Source of the DNA: Treponema sp.
GTDB taxonomy: Bacteria > Spirochaetota > Spirochaetia > Treponematales > Breznakiellaceae
NCBI GenBank assembly: GCA_009777535.1
Contig: WRLP01000013.1
Coordinates: forward strand, 1 to 64,000
Reading direction: 5' to 3'
DNA length: 64,000 nt
Shown: positions 7,982 through 17,284 of the stretch, in pieces
Numbering within the stretch: the stretch's first letter is position 1
How the letters are laid out: every line of letters begins with the position of its first letter
The notes under the pieces: model-generated
Databases searched by the model: none
What the model saw: the letters and a program-made list of their open reading frames with translations, nothing else
What the model was told of the DNA's origin: nothing
Program-made: the position numbers and the translations under genes

Positions 7982-8270
7982 TCTTCATCATTCATACCAA
8001 ATACGAAAAAAAATGTCAAGTATATCCTGTACTTTGTGCCCAAAAGCTGCCGTTTCGGCATTTAGGGTGTATTTTGCGATATATTTTTCCTATTTCTGGG
8101 TATAAAAAATGCCTGTTTCGATAAATATGATCAAATTAAGGCATTATGGGCGTTTGTTTCGAATTATATGGTCTTACTTATGAATATTTATACATATTTA
8201 AGAAAAGAAATGCCATATTACAGTTTTGTTTGCATTATCAGGCTTACAAACGTAATTGGAAGGGGGAAAT

Positions 8271-10469
8271 ATGAAAATAAAATTTAAATTGAGTTTGTTG
8301 GTGGGCTCCATCATGGTAGTGGTAGTAGCGGGAATTTCCATGCTGCTTTTAAGAGAGGCTTCCAGCATAAGTATGGAGCTAAGTCTAAGGGGCATAAGGC
8401 TTCTGACCCAGCAGCGGGCCGAATACTGGAACGGACAAATGAACAGCCAGATTGCTGCAATTCGTACTCTGGCCGAAATAATGAGAAACTACGAAGTTAT
8501 TCCGGCCGGAGAACGGCGTGATCAGTTTGATGAGATGCTGCTGGCAGTTATAGAATCGCATACCGAGCTGATTAATGTTTATACGATCTGGAAGCCAAAT
8601 GCTCTGGACGGCATGGATGCTCAATACCTGGGCCGGACAGGTTCCAGCCCTACAGGACAGTATGCCATGGCCTTTACCAAGGAGACCGGCGAGATAACGA
8701 GCCGTGCAAGCACTGATGTGGCTGCTTCCATGGAATATTTCAACGGGCCAAATTCAAAAAGAGACAGGGTAGAGCATCCATTTACGCTGAATGTAAACGG
8801 AAAGGAAAAATATTTAATCAGAATGATGGTTCCCATAATTGACCGCCGTACAAATGAAGTCATTGGCGGTATCGGCTGCCTGTTTGATACCAGCATTATA
8901 CAGCCTATTTTGGAAAACACCGTTGCGAATAACGAAGAAATCGCCATAATGGTAATGTATTCCGGCAACGGACATATTTTGGCGCACTTTCTTCCGGAAC
9001 GTGTAGGAAGAATGCTGACCGATGTTGATATGGAATACGGCAAAAATCAGCCGTTGGCATTTCAGGCCGTGCTTGACGGAACGCCTTATAAAGACAGCGC
9101 CTATGATCCTACGCTTGGCATTAATATAGAGCTGAATATGGTTCATATTAATATCGGCAATTCGGACACGACCTGGGCAGTCATGCTGGGGACTACCGAT
9201 GCATACGTTCTGAAAGAAGTACGGGCCATAACAAAATTTACAGTAATCCTGGCGGTTATAGCCGTTCTGGTTTCCGCTGTAATACTTTTTATTGTATTCA
9301 ACTATATGACTAAACCGGTTGTAAAGGTAACGGAAACACTAAAGGACATATCCGAGGGAGATGGAGATCTAACCCGGACAATTCCGGATAAGGGCAATGA
9401 TGAAATTGCCGAACTATCCCGTTATTTCAATCTGACACTTAAAAAAATAAGAAACCTTGTTATAACAATTAAAAACCAGACGGTAACATTGTTTGATATC
9501 GGCAACGAATTGGCCAGTAACATGACAGAGACCGCCACGGCAGTCAACGAAATCACCGCCAATACCCAGAGTATTAAGGGACAGGTGTTAAGCCAAAGCG
9601 CGTCTGTTACCCAAACTAACGCTACCATGGAACAGATGAATGTTAACATTGATAAATTGAATGAGCATGTGGAAAGCCAGGCAACCAGTGTGGCTCAGTC
9701 TTCGTCGGCCATTGAACAAATGATGGCCAATATACGCTCTGTTTCCAATACTCTTTCTAAAAACGCCGAAAACGTCAGTGAATTGACAAGCGCTTCGGAG
9801 GTAGGCCGCGAAGGATTAAGAAATGTGGCCACAGATATTCAGGAAGTTGCAAAAGAATCAGAAGGGCTTTTGGAAATTAACTCTGTTATGAAAAATATTG
9901 CGAGCCAGACAAACCTGCTCTCCATGAATGCCGCCATAGAGGCTGCACATGCCGGGGAAGCGGGAAAGGGCTTTGCTGTAGTAGCCGGTGAGATTCGAAA
10001 ACTTGCCGAGGAATCCAGTGAGCAGTCCAAGACAATCAGTGTTGCGCTTAAAAAGATCAAGGGCTCCATCGACAAGATTACTGTATCTACCGGAAATGTA
10101 CTCAACAAATTCCAAACGATTGATTCAGGCGTAAAGACTGTCGCGGAGCAGGAAGATAATATCCGCAGTGCGATGGAAGAGCAGAGGGAGGGCAGCAAGC
10201 AGATACTGGAAGCTGTTGGCCACCTTAATGAGTTAACCCAAATGGTAAAGAACGGCTCAACTGAAATGATTGAAGGCAGCAGGGAAGTTATTCAGGAAGG
10301 CAATAATCTGGAACAGGTTACTCAGGAGATCACCGGTGGCATGAATGAAATGGCAGCCGGGGCCGAGCAGATAAATGCGGCGGTTATCAGGGTTAACGAG
10401 ATAAGCGCGAAAAATAAGGAAAATATTGAGCTTCTTGTACAGGAAGTTTCAAGATTTAAGGTGGAGTAA
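8271..10469 (+). CDS. Methyl-accepting chemotaxis protein with Cache-type sensor
   Basis: The start is the ATG at 8271, behind a very strong GGAAGGGGG site, giving 732 residues. Transmembrane helix 1 spans about residues 7-27 and helix 2 about 320-342. Between them lies an extracytoplasmic sensor of about 290 residues with the features of a double Cache domain ([38 protein letters not shown]). A HAMP domain follows ([20 protein letters not shown]), and then the long coiled-coil signalling domain, whose hairpin tip reads [20 protein letters not shown], the standard CheA/CheW contact. The protein senses an external ligand and controls the flagellar CheA kinase; the ligand is unknown. The last codons and stop are duplicated in tandem just downstream. 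Confidence 0.95.
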   Translation: MKIKFKLSLLVGSIMVVVVAGISMLLLREASSISMELSLRGIRLLTQQRAEYWNGQMNSQIAAIRTLAEIMRNYEVIPAGERRDQFDEMLLAVIESHTELINVYTIWKPNALDGMDAQYLGRTGSSPTGQYAMAFTKETGEITSRASTDVAASMEYFNGPNSKRDRVEHPFTLNVNGKEKYLIRMMVPIIDRRTNEVIGGIGCLFDTSIIQPILENTVANNEEIAIMVMYSGNGHILAHFLPERVGRMLTDVDMEYGKNQPLAFQAVLDGTPYKDSAYDPTLGINIELNMVHINIGNSDTTWAVMLGTTDAYVLKEVRAITKFTVILAVIAVLVSAVILFIVFNYMTKPVVKVTETLKDISEGDGDLTRTIPDKGNDEIAELSRYFNLTLKKIRNLVITIKNQTVTLFDIGNELASNMTETATAVNEITANTQSIKGQVLSQSASVTQTNATMEQMNVNIDKLNEHVESQATSVAQSSSAIEQMMANIRSVSNTLSKNAENVSELTSASEVGREGLRNVATDIQEVAKESEGLLEINSVMKNIASQTNLLSMNAAIEAAHAGEAGKGFAVVAGEIRKLAEESSEQSKTISVALKKIKGSIDKITVSTGNVLNKFQTIDSGVKTVAEQEDNIRSAMEEQREGSKQILEAVGHLNELTQMVKNGSTEMIEGSREVIQEGNNLEQVTQEITGGMNEMAAGAEQINAAVIRVNEISAKNKENIELLVQEVSRFKVE

Positions 10470-10495
10470 TCTATATTTAAGGTGGAGTAATCTAT
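10454..10495. repeat. 21-bp perfect tandem duplication at a gene end
   Basis: The 21-bp unit beginning ATTTAAGGTGGAGTAATC occurs twice without a gap (10454-10474 and 10475-10495). It covers the FKVE-stop end of the chemoreceptor gene and repeats the same codons and stop in frame. The stop of the convergent downstream gene lies inside the second copy. It looks like a recent replication-slippage event and has no effect on either protein. Confidence 0.9.
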
Positions 10496-10917
10496 CCACC
10501 CTTTACGGCGCGCCGGAAGGCTTCCAGCATCCGCTGGGCGGCGACTTCGTCTTCTTCGACGCTGCCGCCGCTAACGCCGATTCCGCCGACGGTTTTTCCG
10601 TCTATTTCCAATGGAAATCCGCCCCCGAAAATTACCAGTTTTGGGGCGGTAACATTGATGCCAAAGGCGTCGCCGTCCACTTGCGCGATTTTACCGAATT
10701 CCCTGGTACTTTGCCCCAAAACTGCCGATGTATAAGCCTTTTTTTGGGCTATTTCCAGACTGGGTACAATAGCGTCTCCAAAGCGATAAAAAAATCTAAG
10801 GTTTCCATGCCGGTCGGTAATGGCAATTGACAGGCACACGTCCATTTCCTGCTGCGCCTTTTCCGCCGCCTCCGCCATTTGCCGGCACAGGGCCAAACTG
10901 AAATCAAAATCACTCAT
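10492..10917 (-). CDS. GlcG/HbpS family protein (heme- or cobalamin-binding fold)
   Basis: The 141-residue protein starts at the ATG at 10917, behind an AGGAG site. It shows the hallmarks of the GlcG/HbpS (PduO C-terminal) fold: CLSIAITDRHGNLRFFYR, SLEIAQKKAYTSAVLGQ and a glycine-rich IFGGGFPLEIDGKTVGGIGVSGG. Family members bind heme (HbpS of Streptomyces, a redox sensor partner) or act in cobalamin metabolism (PduO). No signal peptide is present, so it should be cytoplasmic. It lies 50 bases downstream of a chemoreceptor gene in the same orientation and may share its transcript, hinting at a redox- or heme-linked role. That link is inference. Confidence 0.85.
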   Translation of the reverse strand: MSDFDFSLALCRQMAEAAEKAQQEMDVCLSIAITDRHGNLRFFYRFGDAIVPSLEIAQKKAYTSAVLGQSTREFGKIAQVDGDAFGINVTAPKLVIFGGGFPLEIDGKTVGGIGVSGGSVEEDEVAAQRMLEAFRRAVKGG

Positions 10918-10967
10918 GACATTCTCCTGTTAAAAACATTTATTTAAGACCATCAGCCTTCGCATAA

Positions 10968-13094
10968 TTATTCCACTTTGAATTTAGCTATGGCTCTGCT
11001 TAAATCATCTATATTTCTTTTATTCTTTACACTTATCTCATTAACCGTACTTACAGCCTTATTTATTTGATCTGCGCCTATGGTCATTTCGTCCATGCCG
11101 CCGGCTACCTCCTCGGTAATTCTTTTAAGGCTTAAACTTTGGTTTATCACATTCTTGCTGTTAGCCGCCATATCCGAAGAAGCGCTTTTTACAAGTCCTG
11201 TAATGGAATTTAACTGGCCTACGGCTTCAAGGATTTGCCGGCTGCCTGTTTCCTGTTCTTCCATAGCCGTGCGAATTTGCGATTCCTGATTCGATACGAT
11301 TTCTACATCCCCGGCGATGGCTTCAAAACGCTCCAGCACAATATCCGTGGATTTTGTAATTGCGTCTATGGAAGTTTTTATTTTTTTCAGTACCTCACTG
11401 ATTGTCTTCGACTGTTCCCTGGAGTTTTCCGCCAGTTTGCGTATCTCGCCGGCCACCACCGCGAAACCCTTGCCTGCCTCTCCGGCGTGGGCGGCTTCGA
11501 TAGCAGCATTCATGGAAAGCAGATTGGTTTGGCTGGCTATGGTTTCCATTACCGAGTTGATCTCCAGAAGACCTTCGGATTCCCGGGCGATTTCCTTTAT
11601 ATCCTGCGAAACTGTCTGAAGGTCCCTGCGGCCGGTCTGCGAAGAATCCCCCAGAGAATTGATGTTTCCGGTATTCTTGATCAGGGTTTCCGCAACAGAG
11701 CGGATATTGGCGAGCATCTCCTCGATAGCCGATGATGACTGAGACACGCTTTCCGCCTGGACGGCGATGTGTTCGTTCAGTTTATCAAGCCCTTCCATTA
11801 TTCTTTCCATAACGGCGCCGGCATCGTTCACCTCACCAGCCTGTGATGCAACCTGGTTTTTCATGCTCTGTATATTGGCGGCTATTTGGTTGATGGCCGC
11901 CGCTGTTTCGGTCATGTTGGACGCAAGATCTTCCCCGGTATTCTCAAGGGAGCGGGTTTCGTTTTTTATCCCCGACAGAAGCCCCCGTATGTGCTCAACA
12001 GTTTCGTTAAATAAATTGGCCAGATTTCCGATTTCATCTTTCCTCTGAACAGCGCACCGCTGCGTCAGATCCCAGTTAGCTGAAATATGATTAAGAACTT
12101 TAACCATTCCGCTTATGGGTTTAAGTGAATTAAGAACGAGAATATTAAAGAAAATAAAAATTAGGGCTATAACCCCGATCATGCTGACAAACAGGAATGT
12201 TATACCTGTTTCCAGATAGTCTTTGGTGGTGAGCGTTTGAACGACCGCCACATACCAGCCAAGGGCAGGCACCCTGCTTACGGCTATCTCCCCTTCCTGA
12301 CTTGTGAATGTGTATACATCATCAATTGTATTCTCCCTCACCCAGTCAAGAATCTTTGCCCCGTTTTCGCCCAGTTCCTGATCCAGTGTTACTTTTTCCA
12401 CTATAAGACTGGCATCTTTCGCTCCGGTAATTTCCCCGGCTTCGTTAAAAAAGTAAAGTTCGCCCGTCCCTGTGTATCCGGCATAAAGCGAATTAACAAA
12501 GGCCGTCAGATCGATTCCTGTTCCCAAAATACCGATTGGTCTGCGGTTTTCATTAAAGACCGGTGCGTTGATCCATAAATTGGTAACATCAAGATCCGGG
12601 TTATAATTGATATTGAAGTTGTACCTTTCAGTTTCGTTAAGCGTCATCAGATACCAGTAGTTATCCGGATCGGTTGCATCAAGGGTAAAAACGTATGCGT
12701 CATCGGAATGGAATCTTTTGTCCTCGTCGTTCAGCCAGAATACCGTGTTCCCCACAAAGGCGCGGCGGTATCCGGCTATTTCCTCAAAAGCAATTCTTTC
12801 CAGTTCCCGATCGTTTGGGTTCTGGAAGTACCGCTTTATCAGGGGGGAATCGGCCATTTTCATGACAATGGCAATCTCGCCGTTCACCGAGGATTCCAGA
12901 GTGATCCGCTGAATTATCACAATATCAGAGAGCTCACTCTTTTTGTTGTTATGAATAATTCCCTTCATGGACAGAAAAAAGGCAAAGCCGCCTCCGGCCA
13001 CAATTACCATGAAAAAAACAAGAGAAAACAAAATAAACTTCTGTTTTATTGAACCCGTGTAAAGTTTCTGCTCTTCGGTATGATTGTTTTTCAT
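10968..13094 (-). CDS. Methyl-accepting chemotaxis protein with dCache sensor
   Basis: I start the protein at the ATG at 13094 (708 residues). The longer open frame upstream would run through the promoter region. Helix 1 (about residues 20-42, FILFSLVFFMVIVAGGG) and helix 2 (about 300-325, FLFVSMIGVIALIFIFF) enclose a double Cache sensor with the typical segments DPDNYWYLMTLNETERYNFN, LWINAPVFNENRRPIGILG and GELYFFNEAGEI. HAMP and signalling domains follow, and the tip [20 protein letters not shown] is the same as in the receptor at 8271. dCache domains of this type often bind amino acids or other small ligands. It is transcribed from a promoter divergent from the XRE-cupin gene and may be co-transcribed with the HbpS-type gene downstream. 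Confidence 0.95.
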   Translation of the reverse strand: MKNNHTEEQKLYTGSIKQKFILFSLVFFMVIVAGGGFAFFLSMKGIIHNNKKSELSDIVIIQRITLESSVNGEIAIVMKMADSPLIKRYFQNPNDRELERIAFEEIAGYRRAFVGNTVFWLNDEDKRFHSDDAYVFTLDATDPDNYWYLMTLNETERYNFNINYNPDLDVTNLWINAPVFNENRRPIGILGTGIDLTAFVNSLYAGYTGTGELYFFNEAGEITGAKDASLIVEKVTLDQELGENGAKILDWVRENTIDDVYTFTSQEGEIAVSRVPALGWYVAVVQTLTTKDYLETGITFLFVSMIGVIALIFIFFNILVLNSLKPISGMVKVLNHISANWDLTQRCAVQRKDEIGNLANLFNETVEHIRGLLSGIKNETRSLENTGEDLASNMTETAAAINQIAANIQSMKNQVASQAGEVNDAGAVMERIMEGLDKLNEHIAVQAESVSQSSSAIEEMLANIRSVAETLIKNTGNINSLGDSSQTGRRDLQTVSQDIKEIARESEGLLEINSVMETIASQTNLLSMNAAIEAAHAGEAGKGFAVVAGEIRKLAENSREQSKTISEVLKKIKTSIDAITKSTDIVLERFEAIAGDVEIVSNQESQIRTAMEEQETGSRQILEAVGQLNSITGLVKSASSDMAANSKNVINQSLSLKRITEEVAGGMDEMTIGADQINKAVSTVNEISVKNKRNIDDLSRAIAKFKVE

Positions 13095-13121
13095 AATATA
13101 ATATCTGCTCCCATATAATAA

Positions 13122-13150
13122 ATGATATTCCCGCTCCTTTTGGTTGTCAA
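13122..13150 (-). promoter_or_regulatory. Sigma-70-type promoter for the dCache chemoreceptor
   Basis: On the minus strand, TTGACA (13145-13150) is followed after exactly 17 bases by TATCAT (13122-13127). Transcription would begin near 13115, about 20 bases before the ATG at 13094. This supports that start over the longer frame. A GGGAG ribosome site lies in between. Confidence 0.65.
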
Positions 13151-13185
13151 TATGTCTGGTTTTTTCATGAATGTGCTTTATATGT

Positions 13186-13214
13186 TTGACAGGATTTACG
13201 CCAGTAATTATCAT
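13186..13214 (+). promoter_or_regulatory. Sigma-70-type promoter for the XRE-cupin operon
   Basis: TTGACA (13186-13191), 17 bases, then TATCAT (13209-13214), the same two hexamers as in the divergent promoter 36 bases away. Transcription would start near 13221, giving a very short leader that contains little more than the ribosome site before the ATG at 13231. Confidence 0.65.
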
Positions 13215-13230
13215 AAGGAAAGGAAACAAT

Positions 13231-13797
13231 ATGAATGAATCACAACAACCGGAAAATCCTGCTTCCTTAATTCCGGGGCGGATTAAAGAACTAAGGGAAA
13301 TACTGGAAATAAGCGCCGCGGAAATGGCCGGAGAAACGGGCATACCCGCCGAGGTTTACAAAAGGTACGAGAGCGGAGAACTTGATATTCCTATCAGTGT
13401 TTTATATAACATCGCCGTCCGGCTTGGTACTGATGTTACTGTATTGATTACCGGAGAAGAAGCCAGAATGGAGAGCGCCGCCGTCTGCCGCAAGGGCAGG
13501 GGTGTTCAGATTGAGCGTTATCCGGGTTATGAATTTTCCAGTCTGGCGTATAACTTTAGAAACAGAACCATGGAGCCCCTGCTGGTATTTCTCGATTCAT
13601 CAAAACCGCCGGCGGCCCTTGTGACCCATTCCGGTCAGGAGTTTAACTTTGTAGTCGAAGGCCGGATGAAGATTACTGTGGGAAAGCGTGAGCATTTACT
13701 TTCCGAGGGTGATTCGATCTATTTTGATGCACATCTGCCCCACGGTCAAAGCGCAGTTGACGGGCACGCCCGGTTTATTACAATTATCCAGGAATAA
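13231..13797 (+). CDS. XRE-family regulator with C-terminal cupin sensor
   Basis: The start is the ATG at 13231, with an AAGGAAAGG site in front; the protein has 188 residues. Residues 15-70 form a helix-turn-helix of the XRE/Cro type (RIKELREILEISAAEMAGETG, then VYKRYESGELDIPISVLYNI). Residues 110-185 form a cupin_2 beta-barrel (HSGQEFNFVVEGRMKITVG, then LSEGDSIYFDAHLPHGQSA). Such regulators bind a small metabolite in the barrel and repress or activate the adjacent operon. The acyl-CoA synthetase gene begins 4 bases after its stop, so it very likely controls its own operon with that enzyme; the effector may be the enzyme's acid substrate. Confidence 0.92.
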   Translation: MNESQQPENPASLIPGRIKELREILEISAAEMAGETGIPAEVYKRYESGELDIPISVLYNIAVRLGTDVTVLITGEEARMESAAVCRKGRGVQIERYPGYEFSSLAYNFRNRTMEPLLVFLDSSKPPAALVTHSGQEFNFVVEGRMKITVGKREHLLSEGDSIYFDAHLPHGQSAVDGHARFITIIQE

Positions 13798-13801
13798 TGT
13801 T

Positions 13802-15493
13802 ATGAGCGAAATTCTTTCTCGTTACTGCCCAAGGACCGAATTCGAAAGTTATGAAGATTTTTACGACAACTATCGCTGCAATGTTCCCGATAATTTTAAT
13901 TTTGCCTATGATGTTGCAGATGAGTGGGCTGCACTAGAGCCGGACAAGCCGGCCCTGTTGTGGACAGATGATGCCGGAGTTATGCGCTCATATACCTTTG
14001 GTGATATCAGGCGCTTGTCCAACAAGGCTGCGAATGTTCTTTTATCGCTTGGGGTTAAAAAGGGTGATGTGGTTATGCTTATTTTGAAACAGCGCCCTGA
14101 AGTATGGATACTGATGTGCGCACTGATGAAAATAGGCGCTGTATGCATTCCTGGCACATATCAGCTTACCGCAAAAGATTTGGAATACCGCTGCAATATA
14201 GCCGATGTAAAATTTTTAATTTCTGTTGATGATGCTGAACTGATGGAAAATATCGCTCTTGTCCGCCGGAATTGCGCAAAACTGGAAAAAATCGCGATAG
14301 TGGGCGATGCGCAAATTCCGGATAATTATATAAATTTGCGCGCACAAATCGACAAAGCGCCGGACAGTTTCAGCCGGATTCAGAGCAATGTAAAAGATAC
14401 CATGTTGATTTATTTTTCTTCGGGTACATCGGGAATGCCCAAGATGGTATTGCACAATCACAGTCTTCCGCTGGGGCATATTGTTACGGCGAAGTACTGG
14501 CAATGCGTAGAGGATAATGCAGTTCATCTTACCCAAACCGATTCCGGCTGGGCGAAATTTGCCTGGGGCAAGATTTATGGACAGTGGATATGCGGGGCGG
14601 CTGTCGGTGTTTATGATACCGAAAAATTTACCCCAAAGGGAATGTTAGACGCCATTCAGCGCATCAGGCCGGCAACTTTCTGCGCGCCGGCCACCATATT
14701 CCGCTATCTTATTAAAGAAGACCTTTCCGGATACGATTTCAGTTTTATACGACATACTACTGTGGCCGGCGAGCCTTTAAGCCCGGAAGTTTACCATAAA
14801 ATGAAGGAACTTACCGGCCTTGAAATACGGGAAGGGTTCGGCCAGTCGGAAACCTCGGTATTGACCGCCGCCTTCAAATGGCTGCCTGTAAAACCCGGCT
14901 CCATGGGCAAGCCGTCGCCACTTTACGGCCTCCAACTGCTCGATGAAGATAAAAATATCTGCGACGACGGTATTGTCGGTAATATGAGCATTACATGCGC
15001 CGGGAAAAATATTTATGAAACTGAAAGCGGCGCGGCGGCCATGCCAGGTATGTTCCGAGGCTACTGGAAAGATCGGGAAATTACCGGCAATGCCTGGAAA
15101 AACGGAATTTATCAGACAGGAGATATGGCATGGCGGGACGACGAGGGCTATCTCTGGTTTGTCGGGCGCAACGATGATGTTATCAAATGTTCTGGCTACC
15201 GCATCGGCCCCTTCGAGGTAGAAAGCGCTCTTATGGAGCATCCGTCCGTTCTGGAGTGTGCCGTAACCGCCGTTCCCGACATTGAACGCGGGCAGATCGT
15301 TAAAGCAACCGTCGTTCTTGCGCCCGGCTTTACTGAAAATGATGAATTAAAGCGCGAACTACAGAATCATGTAAAGCGCGTAACAGCTCCGTATAAGTAT
15401 CCGCGTATTGTTGAGTTTGTACCTGAGCTTCCAAAAACCATCAGCGGTAAAATTCAGCGCAACCTGATACGAAAAAAAGATTCCGGCGGGTAG
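13802..15493 (+). CDS. AMP-forming acyl-CoA synthetase (acetate/medium-chain type)
   Basis: The ATG at 13802 gives 563 residues. The ANL-superfamily core motifs are all visible: the P-loop YFSSGTSGMPKMV near residue 205, the aromatic A5 motif REGFGQSET near 345, the A7 TGDMAWRDDEGY and hinge FVGRNDDVIKCSGYRIGPFE near 445-475, and the catalytic lysine motif PKTISGKIQR near 550. The enzyme would activate a carboxylic acid to acyl-AMP and transfer it to CoA. The layout is that of medium-chain or acetyl-CoA synthetase relatives rather than ligases for long chains, but the substrate is not readable. It is coupled to the XRE-cupin gene and ends just before the convergent operon. Confidence 0.92.
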   Translation: MSEILSRYCPRTEFESYEDFYDNYRCNVPDNFNFAYDVADEWAALEPDKPALLWTDDAGVMRSYTFGDIRRLSNKAANVLLSLGVKKGDVVMLILKQRPEVWILMCALMKIGAVCIPGTYQLTAKDLEYRCNIADVKFLISVDDAELMENIALVRRNCAKLEKIAIVGDAQIPDNYINLRAQIDKAPDSFSRIQSNVKDTMLIYFSSGTSGMPKMVLHNHSLPLGHIVTAKYWQCVEDNAVHLTQTDSGWAKFAWGKIYGQWICGAAVGVYDTEKFTPKGMLDAIQRIRPATFCAPATIFRYLIKEDLSGYDFSFIRHTTVAGEPLSPEVYHKMKELTGLEIREGFGQSETSVLTAAFKWLPVKPGSMGKPSPLYGLQLLDEDKNICDDGIVGNMSITCAGKNIYETESGAAAMPGMFRGYWKDREITGNAWKNGIYQTGDMAWRDDEGYLWFVGRNDDVIKCSGYRIGPFEVESALMEHPSVLECAVTAVPDIERGQIVKATVVLAPGFTENDELKRELQNHVKRVTAPYKYPRIVEFVPELPKTISGKIQRNLIRKKDSGG

Positions 15494-15540
15494 GGGTTAT
15501 TTGCAGCCTATTTGGTTCTGGGCTTTTAGTGAGCAGTATA

Positions 15541-16512
15541 TTAACCTATACTAATTCCCTCTGCTTCTGCCGCGATTTTTACCTCTTCTATGGCAATTTT
15601 CTCTTCCACTAACGTTCTTTTCTCTGAATATTTTGCCTTGAACACTTTTGCTTGTGCATCTTGTGCGGAAGCTGCCTTTGTTGCTGCATCTGCCCATTTT
15701 TCCGTTTCCTTCTCTGCGTCTATTGTTTTTGTTAACGCAAAGTCAGCTTTGGCAGCTGCGTCTTTTGCAGATTCCGATGCAAATGTCATATTTTTAATTT
15801 TATCAACTTTTTTTTCTGCGTTTTTCTTTGCATTCTTTGCACTATTTAATGCATCTGTTACTTCCTGCTGTAAATGATTCCAATCAGCCTCTTCTTTCGC
15901 TGCCTGATTGTATAGATCAAAAGCTAAGTCAACATCCTTTTCCAACAGTTTAGATGCATTTTCCGCATGCTGTGTCCTTTTTGATGCGCCTATCGATGTT
16001 TTCCCAATTGCCTTTTTTGAAATTTTCTCCTCATCTTTCAGCGCTGCCGCCGATTTTTTAGCTATTATATCTGCTTCTTCCAGTATTTTTTTTGCATTAG
16101 TCGAAATAATCGTTTTTTTTGCATCATTTATTAAAGCCACGATGTTATCAGATTTACTTTTTACATTACCTACCATAATGCTTGTTGCGCCAATATATTG
16201 CTCTCTAGTATTTTTTGCATCCTCATTTGCAATTTTTGATGCATACCTTCTTTCCTGAGTACCAGCCGCAATAGCATAAATAATACCAATTATAATTCCT
16301 GCTATAGATAAAAATAAAAATGTCCACCCGAATGAAGCTCCAGACCAAACATTTTCCCCCAATATACAACCATTTATGTTATCAAAGTCGCCGCACCGTC
16401 TAGAGCCTGGACAAAAACAGGCAAAAAACTCAATTGCAAATGCCGCAAGATAAAGCAGAGGCGCTGCAATTAGTCCAAACCCGATTATTTTCCACGCATT
16501 TTTAGCATTCAT
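15541..16512 (-). CDS. Membrane-anchored coiled-coil protein of unknown function
   Basis: This 323-residue protein is the last gene of the kinase/ATPase operon; its ATG overlaps the preceding gene by 11 bases and follows an AAGGAG site. It has two hydrophobic helices (about residues 10-32 and 60-85) with a short Cys-rich loop between them (FFACFCPGSRRCGDFDN). The remaining 230 residues are Ala/Lys/Glu-rich and predicted coiled coil (DAKKTIISTNAKKILEEADI; SAKNAKKNAEKKVDKIKN). No enzymatic motif is present. With both helices at the N-terminus the long tail is most likely cytoplasmic, where it could serve as scaffold or kinase substrate. The operon role is inferred from the neighbours. Confidence 0.75.
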   Translation of the reverse strand: MNAKNAWKIIGFGLIAAPLLYLAAFAIEFFACFCPGSRRCGDFDNINGCILGENVWSGASFGWTFLFLSIAGIIIGIIYAIAAGTQERRYASKIANEDAKNTREQYIGATSIMVGNVKSKSDNIVALINDAKKTIISTNAKKILEEADIIAKKSAAALKDEEKISKKAIGKTSIGASKRTQHAENASKLLEKDVDLAFDLYNQAAKEEADWNHLQQEVTDALNSAKNAKKNAEKKVDKIKNMTFASESAKDAAAKADFALTKTIDAEKETEKWADAATKAASAQDAQAKVFKAKYSEKRTLVEEKIAIEEVKIAAEAEGISIG

Positions 16513-17275
16513 ATACTTTCTCCTTACTCGTAAAAAATAATATAAAACAAATCATTAGAATAAAAATGCTTACTACATGACTAAATGAAACGCCATGCCA
16601 AACACCGCGAACAGAATCTCCTCTGAAAAGCTCCAAAATTATGCGTAAAATGGCATATGTGGATAAGTATACTTTCATAAGATGTTCTTTGAATTTCCCC
16701 ATATTTAGTAATTTTAAAAGAAAAATAAATATAACTATATTTATGCCGGCTTCAAACAATTGAATAGAAATCCTCGACTTGGTAATTATTTCATTACTAA
16801 TTCTGTTGGTATACAAAACAGAAAATGGTGATTGTGTTTCTTTACCATAACAACAACCTCCAAAGAAGCAGCCTAACCGTCCCCAAAAATGGAATAATGG
16901 TATGCAGACAACAACTAAATCTACTACCCTGTATTCAATATTTTTATTCCATATCTTGCATATAAACAAGAACGATAACAGAAACCCAATTAATCCGCCA
17001 TAGAAAACAATACCTGTATTTAAAAGTGTGTCTATAGTTATCGGTTCTTTATTCGCTAATGCTGCATATAACCCGGTAATTAAACCAAAAAATTTAGCTC
17101 CTATCAGTATACCGATTCCGCTTATGAAAAATATTTTTGTATATCGCGGGATGTTATAGCCGTATTTTAACAACAAAAGGATAAACAAAGACGATGCAAA
17201 AACCACGCCTATTACAGCAAAGAAGGTGTAAGGCGGAATACTAAAAATTCTGGTTGCTGTTGCATCGTATGCCAT
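16502..17275 (-). CDS. Lgt-like multi-pass membrane protein with altered active site
   Basis: The 257-residue protein has about seven membrane helices and aligns by eye with prolipoprotein diacylglyceryl transferase: GIVFYGGLIGF matches the Lgt 'FHGGL.G' segment, FWGRLGCFFGGCCYG the 'GR.GNF.NGE' signature, ISIQLFEA the 'HPSQLYEA' segment, and LRIILELFRGD the 'R...EFFR' segment. True Lgt uses the His of the first motif and the Asn of GRxGNF; here they are Tyr and Cys, while the two arginines remain. It is therefore probably an Lgt paralogue with another or lost reaction. It sits in the Ser/Thr kinase operon, 9 bases after the kinase gene. A role in modifying a membrane lipid or protein partner is a guess. 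Confidence 0.8.
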   Translation of the reverse strand: MAYDATATRIFSIPPYTFFAVIGVVFASSLFILLLLKYGYNIPRYTKIFFISGIGILIGAKFFGLITGLYAALANKEPITIDTLLNTGIVFYGGLIGFLLSFLFICKIWNKNIEYRVVDLVVVCIPLFHFWGRLGCFFGGCCYGKETQSPFSVLYTNRISNEIITKSRISIQLFEAGINIVIFIFLLKLLNMGKFKEHLMKVYLSTYAILRIILELFRGDSVRGVWHGVSFSHVVSIFILMICFILFFTSKEKVYEC

Positions 17276-17284
17276 TATTTCTTC

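Noticed and set aside
13095-13343. N-terminal extension of the dCache chemoreceptor frame
   Set aside because: It runs through both promoters; the ATG at 13094 directly precedes the membrane helix and fits the promoter.
16502-17275. Genuine Lgt
   Set aside because: Two key residues of the family are replaced, so the gene symbol lgt is not given.
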